Made by a program: the position numbers and the translations under genes. Below, piece by piece: positions 55,980 through 64,000 of a stretch of DNA of 64,000 nt. The notes beneath the pieces are model-generated. The model was not told where the DNA came from, searched no databases, and saw only the letters and a program-made list of their open reading frames with translations. Origin of the DNA: Incurvaria masculella (taxonomy: Eukaryota > Arthropoda > Insecta > Lepidoptera > Incurvariidae); NCBI GenBank assembly GCA_946894095.1, contig OX335660.1, positions 9,739,001 to 9,803,000 on the forward strand, read 5' to 3'. Position 1 is the stretch's first letter. Every line of letters starts with the position of its first letter.

Positions 55980-58388
55980 AGACAGGTATAAGAAACATAT
56001 TATCCACTTGTCTAATGATTAAGGCACCAGGGCTAACCAACAAAATAGTCTACTAAAAAAATGCCAACATCGATGCCGATCCGACCATTTAATTAAACAA
56101 GCGAGCGCAAAGCGCAATTCCGTTCTAGCTTGGGCGAAAATGCTTTCGTATGTCTGACCGGCTGTTCGTCTCTACAGGTCCCATTTCTCAACCGATTTTC
56201 GTGAAATATTGTGAGCAGGTTCGATACACTTTTTTTAGTAGAGACAGTTTTTAATTTTGTTTTAAATGGTTGAGAAATTTGATTGTGCCAAGACCTAAAG
56301 CGTTAGGTAAGTACCAAGTTAGAAATATACTAGAAAAATAAAAGCATTTTATTTAAAGGTGCGCGGTGAACATTCATCTAGTTTTGAGCTATGCAAAGAC
56401 AGACTCGCGAGGTCTACAGCTCAAAGCGCCACGAGTAAAATTATTCTAATTGAAAAATATCGTTATCATTAAGGTAGATAAAACCAAGTTTAAATGTTAT
56501 CTCTCTGTAGCTAAGTTATCCAAGGCTCTTCTTCATACATTAACACTGAACGGTATTCATCAGTTTCTCTCAAATAGTTATCTTATAGTATGGGCCAAAG
56601 TCGTCCAAATCTCGTTAGCATGCAATACTAAACCTTGATTGTAACTATCCTTTTTGGCCACAGAATATCATTCGACGAAAGTTTCCGAATTGAATAACTC
56701 CATTTTTGGACACATTACTTGTCGTAATCACGATCATGCTAACAGCAGGATTTTTGTCGATCGATCAATGTTCAAGTCACTATCTATTAGATTTGAATCG
56801 ATAGTTTCATCAACCTTCAACTTTACAAATGGCCGACGCTGCACCAATAAAGACAACAACCCCTGACCTTCAAGTATTTATATTCTCCGGAACTATTTAA
56901 CTAGAAAGCGGATTTGATTTATGCATCGCCGGTCCCAGCGGCTGGTCACATGATAACATCGGTACAATCTATGATTTTAATGCTACAGCACATTTTTTTG
57001 TCGTTAAGTAGCTTCTAACTCCCATAAGTCGCGTCACGACTGAGTTATGGTGGTGTTATCCCGTGGTGCGGTGTGCTTTCCGCCACGGAACGGGTTCACT
57101 CTAGATAACCTTACAATCAGGTTTAATCTCAACGAGAAAAGAGGTAAGTGTGTATTGATGCGCCGTTCTCTTCCCATTTTGAATGCAGTAATTATAATAT
57201 ATTATTTATGTGTTTTAAACAAAATTTAATGCTAATGCCAGTCTCTAATGTTTCCAAAAAAACTATCGAAATTATAAAACTGTTTGATGATTTTTATATT
57301 TGAATGGGCGACTAACGTCTAAAATCGTCTTTGGAGAAATGTGTTCCGGAACATGTTTATTCTCATTTTTTAATGATGGATCATAAAATATAGGATAAGT
57401 TTGCATTCAATATTAGAATGTTCTTATTTACTAGAGGTTACGCAGGATGTTAACGGAAGGCCATACCCTCCGTAGGGGGTATACGTTAACGAGGTATTCC
57501 TAGGCATATTTTAAGTCACACAAAACAAAATTCTACTTTTTTGGCTCCAAGTATGCCTGGTTGAAGGTTGAACGATAGCTCCCTTAACACCCTGTTTAGT
57601 TGAATCTGCATTTATACCTTATTTGAATGCTGAATGCTGAATGAATCATAACGAGGTAATTTTATTCATGGACAGTGCAATTATTTTTCCGTTTCCGAAA
57701 GATGAAACCAAAAATTTGCTAATTCTGTCCCCAGAATTCTATGACAAGTTATCAATGTTTAAGGGTATTTTTTTATTGACGAAACTTCCTGTATTTTAAA
57801 TTAAAATTTTCTTAATTCCATTTACACCGAAATGTAAAACTGTTTATCCAGATGTTACAGCGTCCGCGTTGACAGCAGTGAGGAAACTTGCCCTCTAACA
57901 CCTTATTCTTGTAGGCTTGAAGCACAATCCGACTCCAGACAAACACATTTGTACGTACACAGTCAGCCTGGCACAAGCCTGTTTGTTAGGCAATAACTAT
58001 TGTTCACGTAGACATAGGAAGTGCCAGAGGTCACGTGGAGAAAGCGAATTGAAGTCGGCTCTCTTTGCAGTTTGACGCATCTTAAATATTTATGTTTGTT
58101 AAATATCTTAAAGCAATGATTTTAATATTATTTTGCGAGGGACAGAGGATATGAAAATAAAAAAAATATATTATAAAATTCGTAGGTAAGAAACAATGCT
58201 AGCTGAAGTAGCTGGTTATATTAATGGTTATGTAAGTTATGAGTTACTTTTGTTTATCTAAACTGTTTGTTTAAAAAACATTTGTGCATGACACAATTCA
58301 TTCCGTTTTCTTCACATTCTTAGCTTTGGTCAAATAAAGTCAGAAATGATACAGCTACGTTTGTTATTAACAAAAGAAACAAAAATAG
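55980..58388. other. No recognisable gene
   Basis: 56095-56240 resembles a dispersed repeat (GAGCGCAAAGCGCAATTC, CCCATTTCTCAACCGATTTT). 57425-57495 holds a nested imperfect palindrome (GTTAACG ... ATACCCTCC / GGGGTAT ... CGTTAAC). Otherwise AT-rich. Confidence 0.4.
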
Positions 58389-58706
58389 AAAAACCGGTCA
58401 AGTGCGAGTAGGATTCGCACACGAAGGGTTCCGTATCATCGTGCAAGATTTTAAACAAAAAAAATCACGTTTTTATTTTATCACTTATTTAAGGGGGGGG
58501 GGGGGGGCTTATTTAAGGGGTCTTTAATTTTTATTTTTTATTTTACCTATTTTATGTTAAAGCGTAACAAAATTAGTACACACTCTGTGAAAATCTTAGC
58601 TGCCTACATGTTAAGGTTCATGAGACAAACGGACGGACGGACGGACAGCGGAGGCTTAGTAAGCGGTGCCAACGGAACCTGTTGGCACCCTTTGGGTATG
58701 GAACAG
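58389..58706 (-). repeat. GTTCCG-family dispersed repeat, copy 4 of 5
   Basis: AAACCGGTCAAGTGCGAG, CACACGAAGGGTTCCGTATC, ACACACTCTGTGAAAATC, (GACG)n at 58630-58648 and CACCCTTTGGGTATGG. It contains a pure G-run of about 16 at 58494-58507 flanked by two TTATTTAAGGGG copies, and a small inverted GGTGCCAA / TTGGCACC near its right end. Confidence 0.75.
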
Positions 58707-58746
58707 ACTCAACGGTGCATTGGCAATTTTTTTTGCTACTAGCGCC

Positions 58747-59122
58747 TTAAGAACGGCCCGTAAGCTATGCTCCCCATACAAACGTAGTTTACTAATCATT
58801 TGGAAACCGCTATTCCAATTGAATTAATATTTAATATATAATATCAGGTAACAAATATCTGTGTTTGCATGCTTTTGTTTTTTTGAAAAATCCAAACCGA
58901 ATGAAATGACAGCAAAAAGAAAATCTTCATACGAATTTTGTTTTCTCTGTGGTTTGACCCAGAATACATTTACCGAAAAAACAAAGACATGCAGACACAG
59001 ATATTTGTAGCCTAATATTAGATACCTAATATCAAGTATGTTGGAATAGTGGTTTTCAAATTATTAGTAAACTAGGTTTGTATGAGAGGCGAAATTTTCT
59101 GATGCTTACGGGCCGACCTTAA
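58747..59122 (+). mobile_element. TTAA-flanked fold-back MITE, copy 2 of 2
   Basis: Same termini and orientation as 44238-44588 with about 25 extra bases in the middle (ACCGAAAAAACAAAGACATG). The inverted ends and TTAA on both sides are preserved. Confidence 0.75.
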
Positions 59123-60104
59123 GAACACACAGTCAATGGTTACACACACAATGGCTCTACCCTTAGAGCTTGTGTTGTTTAGATTTTCCCCAGAATCTTT
59201 GCTTAGGTTTCAATAAAAGCCTTTTATTTTCCCATTCGAACTCGGACCCCGCAATTTGTCACGGCGGCTAATGGCACCGAAACGTTTCCCACAAAGAGAC
59301 GGAAACTCTCGGAACACATTCGCACGACTTTTCCGTTTCCTTCGAACAAGTTCAACAATAAAAAAGTAACAAAACCATAGGCGGAAGCCGGCACGGAAAC
59401 ACTTCCGCTCGCACGGCCCTTGAGGGCTTATTTGGGACTTTTCGTTGAGGAAAAAGGGTCTTTTCCAGAGAACTCTTAAAGCAGTAAGTCGCTTGAAGAG
59501 TTGAGAGCACTTCGCTTGGGGTCGCAGGAAAGAAAATGCCAAGGAAACGATTATTCTTAAACAGTTATTTCTTTGGCATTTGTATGGCGGAACTGAAGGA
59601 AGCTGGGTTTGTTTTCGAGTGCATTTCACCATTAATCAATACTGTCGGATAAAATGCTAGTATTCACTTTTATTTGTTGTGATTTATTTTGTTTTTATCC
59701 CACCTTTTGTGCGGTTAAGGTGAGGGGTGCTCGATTTTGATTTATGAATCTGGGAAAAGTCGGCGAAATTTCATGAAATATGTATTCAAATAAGCAAATC
59801 GAACTCTACTAAACTCTAACTGTTTTGAAGATCCTTTAATGTTGTTTTGAGGGTCTCATTCTTATTATATTAATAATACGTCCCACAATGCATGACTCGA
59901 TAAAGAGGTCAACGTATAGGTTTCAGTTTCAGCTGGTCAGCGTGACAGTGTATGACTGAGTAGCAAAGAAGAGATTGCTTAAGGGCAATATTTATTCTAT
60001 GGCAATATTGTGCTCAACTAGTTACACGCTCCTGTCTCCTTTCGTGATCATGAAATAAGCAACGTACTTTGATTTCGGTAATAGGTTTTCGTGAGTGCAA
60101 TATT
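59123..60104. other. No assignable gene
   Basis: A 140-codon minus frame (59210-59632) is basic and unrecognised, without splice-site support. The rest is AT-rich. Confidence 0.35.
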
Positions 60105-60211
60105 TTTTTGATATTAGCCCAACACACAACATGGGAACTAAGTGCCATGCCAGGATCTTTCTTGTATTGTGCGGCTACATTGAACTGGATGGAAAACACA
60201 GACAATTTTCA
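60105..60211 (-). repeat. SINE fragment interrupted by the next SINE
   Basis: ATTAGCCCAACACACAACATG, CATGCCAGGATC, TTGAACTGGATGGAAAACAC, GACAATTTTCAA. It stops at the poly-T (minus-strand poly-A) of the adjacent full-length SINE, so that SINE probably inserted into it. Confidence 0.65.
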
Positions 60212-60648
60212 ATTTTTTTTTATGCGACCTGACATGGATGGCTAATTCCACACAACTACCGTTATGATATTAGCCCAATACACCACATTCCCGAAGGAAT
60301 TTGGTGCCATGCCAGGACCTTCCCTTTATGAGCACGGCTACATTGAAATGGATGGAAAACACGGACAATTTTTCATTGCCGCTTCGACCAATGTTTTCAT
60401 CCAATGCGATGGTACCAACCCGGGCGGGCTTAAACCCTACCACCTAGTAGGGGAAGGGGACCTTCATTTTTACATGGATTCCGAACCATGGAGCAGCTCG
60501 CATTCGTGACGAAATACACTTATCGAACTCGGAAAGAGAAAGACAGTAGTGCATGTCGGTATTGAACCCAGGCCTCTGGTACGCTAGGCCAGTCCCCGCG
60601 CCACTAGGCTACGAGCCGCTCTCCCCGCGCCACTAGGCTACGAGCCGT
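60212..60648 (-). repeat. tRNA-headed SINE, full length with duplicated head
   Basis: Best copy of the family: from the A-tail (T-run then ATGCGACCTGACATGG) through the whole body to the head with B box (GGTATTGAACCC on plus is its complement) and A box. The terminal head segment CCGCGCCACTAGGCTACGAG is repeated in tandem (about 60597-60621 and 60624-60648), so there are two A-box copies upstream of one B box. Confidence 0.85.
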
Positions 60649-61595
60649 AACCGTTAATTCAATGTCAACCTGGGTGGGATAAACTATGCCACCAAGTAAG
60701 CAAGGAAGGAGAAATGCAATGAGCCCAATTGTTTGTGGGTTACTTGCCGGAACCCACATATCAGAAGCTAATTGTTGATTTTAACTATATTAGGTGTATT
60801 TTACAATAATTTGAAAGCAATAACATCATATATGGAACTAGCCCATTGCAATAATTGGGGGGCATTTCCATTCGTGAGTTGAAATGTGTGTAGAACATTG
60901 AACTAAACGCGATCGAAGTTACTTGGTGGTTCTAAGATTTCTACAATTTTTATTCGATCTTCGGATTAATGTGCAATTCACTATATTTAATTGTCATATT
61001 AAGTGTATTATTGCATTATACATGGTATAACATCGAAATGATTTATTATTTTTAAAACACGCTAAAGCTCGCCCTTGGATCTTCAAATGAATATCGATAA
61101 TTTGAAGAATCGAGGCAATATCTGCTTCTTTAAAATATGTTAATAAAAAGCATGCATATAGGGTTTTAAATAATATGTATATCCGCAACGAGTTAGTATC
61201 CAGTAAGTAATTAACCTGATTGAGTCAAAACGCGACCCTCAAAGCTGCCATAGTGGAAGAGTATGATAGCTGTAATAAAAATATTAATAAACCAAGTTGC
61301 CCCCACCTCGAGCCCCGACTTTGCCGCACTCAGGAACCCTGCATTTTCCTTGGGAAGACTTTTCGAGGCAGCAACTAATGTCTGTTCTTGTAGAAATCAT
61401 GTTGTGGATTCACATTTATTTCGCATTGAAAATTGGCATACAAATATTTAGAGTATGGTGGCGCGGGTATGTCGCTGGATTATTTGTAAAGCTTTTGTAA
61501 AAAGGAGGCCTATATAGGTTCGCAAAAAGAAATGGTATGTTGTCCCATGTAAGGCACAATCTTCTAGGGGTTAGGATAAAATAAGGTGAGGCGAC
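60649..61595. other. No recognisable feature
   Basis: AT-rich, short frames only. Confidence 0.45.
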
Positions 61596-61639
61596 TCACC
61601 GTGATGGAGACTTCCTGACGTGTGCGGGTCGCCACCACG

Positions 61640-61765
61640 CTACTTCTTCTCCCACAGGATGCGGTTCAGGAACGCTGCGTCCTCGACGATGAAGAGCACA
61701 GAACGTCCTTTGGATTGTTCGTAGGTTTCGAGCACACGCGGTACCGGCGAGGTACTCCTGGGTAC
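61640..61765 (-). CDS. Candidate terminal exon of an unrecognised gene
   Basis: Minus strand is open for 41 codons from just after a TAG at 61766-61768 to the stop TAG at 61640-61642. The C-terminal part reads VLETYEQSKGRSVLFIVEDA, followed by AFLNRILWEKK, which has natural protein-like composition and GC-ending codons, unlike the AT-rich surroundings. Readthrough upstream (VIVAPVPAKTISPPP) continues in the same frame across that TAG, so either an intron boundary or a disabling mutation lies there. I recognise no family. The plus strand has a good acceptor (CTTCTTCTCCCACAG) over the same bases and the minus strand a donor (CACG|GTGAGT) 45 bases downstream, so the frame and strand are not settled. 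Confidence 0.25.
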   Translation of the reverse strand, partial: VPRSTSPVPRVLETYEQSKGRSVLFIVEDAAFLNRILWEKK

Positions 61766-61859
61766 CTAAGGACCCGGCGGCGGCGAGATAGTTTTGGCGG
61801 GAACCGGTGCTACGATGACATGGCGTGTCCGTGCATCGCGGTATCAATAATTGCACTGA

Positions 61860-63575
61860 AAGCTGAGCCTTTCAGCCTTTTCAACAGCTCTGTCAATCTT
61901 CGCTCCATCAGGTGAAAGAGAGAGAGGGAATGCGGGGAACAAGGATAGGACTAGGGTCATGCACATTACATAGAACCACACAGCCACAGATTACGCGAAA
62001 ACATTATGGCCTAACCAGAGTAAATATTTACAAATTTTAGAGTAAAACATGGGCCTAGTTCGAATCGGACTCGTATGGTTTTAGGATTCCGAGAACAGAC
62101 AATTAAAAATTATACGTGTGTTTTAGATACCAAATTCAGTAGGTAAGTAGTGATAGTATTTGAAATTATAAAATGAATGGAACAAAGGATATTTTAATGA
62201 AAGAATAAACCAGCGGATACAAAACGCATTCGACGATGTGACCAAGGTAACTTAATAAGTGCCTTAAATATGTAGAAACTGTCATAGAAATATTAGCTTC
62301 TATATTTTATTGTAATTGTGAAACCCTTGTAATTTCGCAATGTCGATCCTTCTGTCCGAGCTTGTAACAAGCTTGTAACTTCTTCATCATCTAATTCAGC
62401 TCTTTAATGAATTAATGGGTTTTATTAACTTTATTTATTACTTATTATTAGAAAGTAAAGTGCATTAGTGAGCGAATTGGGAAAAATAATATCAATTTTT
62501 TTTCGAACAGACGGACGGATATGAAGAAATGTTTAGTGTTCTTCAGAATTGCCTAGAGTTGTAAATAGGTGAATATACGCTAATTGTTTTTTTTTTTTTC
62601 GTTTTTCTGGTGTTTTTATGTAACAGGACATGGATTGCTTATACCACATCTAGTATCATGCATGGAGGTGAGGATGATATTGCCCAACACACGACACGAT
62701 AAATAGGCGCTATGCGAGAACCATATATACATTTATATTGAAACTGCGAATTCGGTTTGGTCCATCCTTAACTAACGGTTAATCTCTTTCTAAATTGTTT
62801 TATGTGAAATACTATGATTTTGGGTATTTTTTTTATATTCACAGGATTGTGGAATTTCCGGGAAACCAAAATTTGTCATGGAAATCTTTTATATTAATAT
62901 CTTACCTTGTATATAAAACTAACTATGATATCGCGTGGTTTTTAAACCAATTGAATACAGTTTTTTTTATGAATAGGGTAGTTCTTATAAAACAGTATTT
63001 ATTTGGCAAACAAGACGGGTCAAAAGCGCTTCCATTAAAGGCGTCGTCGGACACGTGAGGGCCTGGCGTACGCCAAATGTCGCAAATGGAGAAATGCTAT
63101 CTACCTTATTTGCTCCAAATGTGCCAAGGTTAACATTTGGACTAAACCTTCGTTAAACCCTGCATATAAGTTTTTACATGAAAAAACTAAACTGGCATTT
63201 ATTACTATTTCTATCACATCCACTATTCTTTCGACCAGCCCCGAACGTCATAACGGCAGTGCAGTTTCCGAGAAAAATTGGACGCGGCATAAAGGAAAAG
63301 CGGCGGATATAGAAAAATCTTTCAATACGCCGCCGCTCCAAAGGAGGATTTTCAGAAGAGCTGAGGAAAAGAGGCAGCTGAAAATAAAGGCATAAGATCG
63401 TCAACGAGAGGTAAGGAGTGATGCATGCTTTGCTTTCTGATGCATTTCTAGCATTTTACAGTGTCGGTATCCTTCATAGGAGTACATTAATGGGTAATTT
63501 GATTTGAAATATTTTTAAGAAAAGTATGGTATTCGTAAATCTGTAATATTAAAATCAAAATGAATATTAGTAATT
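61860..63575. other. No assignable gene; SINE and repeat F scraps
   Basis: 62613-62760 is a diverged minus-strand SINE piece (TTTTTATGTAACAGGACATGG, ATTGCCCAACACACGACAC). 63030-63085 is a minus-strand piece of repeat F (GGCCTGGCGTACGCCAAATG). A 118-codon frame without an early Met (63038-63395, ending RRAEEKRQLKIKA) precedes AGAG|GTAAGG but stops before it. Confidence 0.4.
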
Positions 63576-63853
63576 AGGGTTCCGTACCCAAAGGGTGCCA
63601 ACGGAACCTTGTTACGAAGCCTCCGCTGTCTGTCCGTCCGTCCGTCTGTCACAGGGCTATATCTCATGAATCGTAATTGGTAGACAGCTGATATTTTTAC
63701 AGATTGTGTATTTATTTTGCCGCTATAACAAAAATAAGTAAAATTGAAAAATAATAGAAAATATAAAAAGACAAAAACGTGATTTTTTGGCGTTAAATCT
63801 TATATGATGGTACGGAACCCTTCGTGTGCGAGTCCGACTATCACTTAGCCGGT
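63576..63853 (+). repeat. GTTCCG-family dispersed repeat, copy 5 of 5 (most complete)
   Basis: TAGGGTTCCGTACCCAAAGG, GCCTCCGCTGTCTGTCCG, (CCGT)n, CTGTCACAGGGCTATATCTC, ATTTTTACAGATTGTGTA, CGTGATTTTTTGGCG, GGTACGGAACCCTTCGTGTG, CGAGTCCGAC and TAGCCGG. Both ends have GTTCCGTACC / GGTACGGAAC pieces in inverted orientation. No coding potential. Confidence 0.8.
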
Positions 63854-64000
63854 ATATTTGTACATATGTCCAAATGTTTGGGCGCACGAAAATATGTTAT
63901 GATGAAATTTTATTAGAAAGAAGGTATAGAAGGAATACATTACATTAACGTTTATGTTTTCAGCGAGTTTTAAATTAAAACGTAAATTTTTTCGGCTTTT

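Noticed and set aside
59210..59632. 140-codon minus-strand frame
   Set aside because: Basic, compositionally odd, no recognisable domain, and no splice or repeat evidence supporting translation.
63038..63395. 118-codon plus-strand frame ending RRAEEKRQLKIKA before a GTAAGG donor
   Set aside because: The frame stops before the donor, begins inside a repeat F fragment, has no early Met and no recognisable domain.
1..64000. CRISPR array, operons or bacterial-type regulatory sites
   Set aside because: No regularly spaced identical repeats with unique spacers and no dense gene arrangement; all other evidence points to an insect nuclear genome.

Overview
The window reads as gene-poor, repeat-rich nuclear DNA of a moth or butterfly (Lepidoptera). 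This rests on an AT-rich background with no bacterial-style gene packing, short chance open frames only, and several dispersed families of kinds I associate with lepidopteran genomes: a GGTTCCGT/(GACG)n family, tRNA-headed SINEs, TTAA-flanked MITEs and a Helentron-like element with 105-bp tandem units. I see no complete host protein-coding gene, no rRNA gene and no functional tRNA gene. One small candidate host exon (61.64-61.77 kb, minus strand) is weak.

Layout. 0-8 kb: a 550-bp TTAA MITE, a GTTCCG-family copy, a CACTG-ended element, a SINE with an unusual head, a Helentron-like element, and a decayed mariner transposase C-terminus (6.99-7.27 kb). 8.07-12.0 kb: a minus-strand R1/LOA-like non-LTR retrotransposon with a fully open ORF2 (endonuclease, reverse transcriptase, RNase H, CCHC knuckle) and only the tail of ORF1. 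This is the one convincing intact protein-coding gene here. 12.2-33 kb: a second CACTG element, tRNA-headed SINEs (including a head-to-head pair at 15.46-16.17 kb), a second copy of the 550-bp MITE, and long stretches with nothing recognisable. 33.2-35.4 kb: a repeat cluster ending in a 1.1-kb element bounded by two perfect 170-bp inverted arms. 36-48 kb: more dispersed repeats, a 5S-rRNA-like SINE segment, the second Helentron-like copy and the first of two 350-376-bp TTAA fold-back MITEs. 48.4-51.7 kb: a decayed minus-strand CR1/Jockey-type retrotransposon broken by three stops and a frameshift. 52-64 kb: further repeat debris, the third 550-bp MITE, the second fold-back MITE, a SINE nested next to another SINE, and the last GTTCCG-family copy.

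How the parts relate. Most elements are non-autonomous (SINEs, MITEs, the Helentron-like pair) and would depend on enzymes supplied from elsewhere. The only visible potential enzyme source is the 8-12 kb retrotransposon. I cannot say that it mobilises the SINEs, because their 3' ends (poly-A after a CAGGTCGCAT-like end) do not visibly match its (AAC)n-ended tail. Most repeat boundaries come from comparing copies inside this window and are accurate to roughly 10-20 bases.
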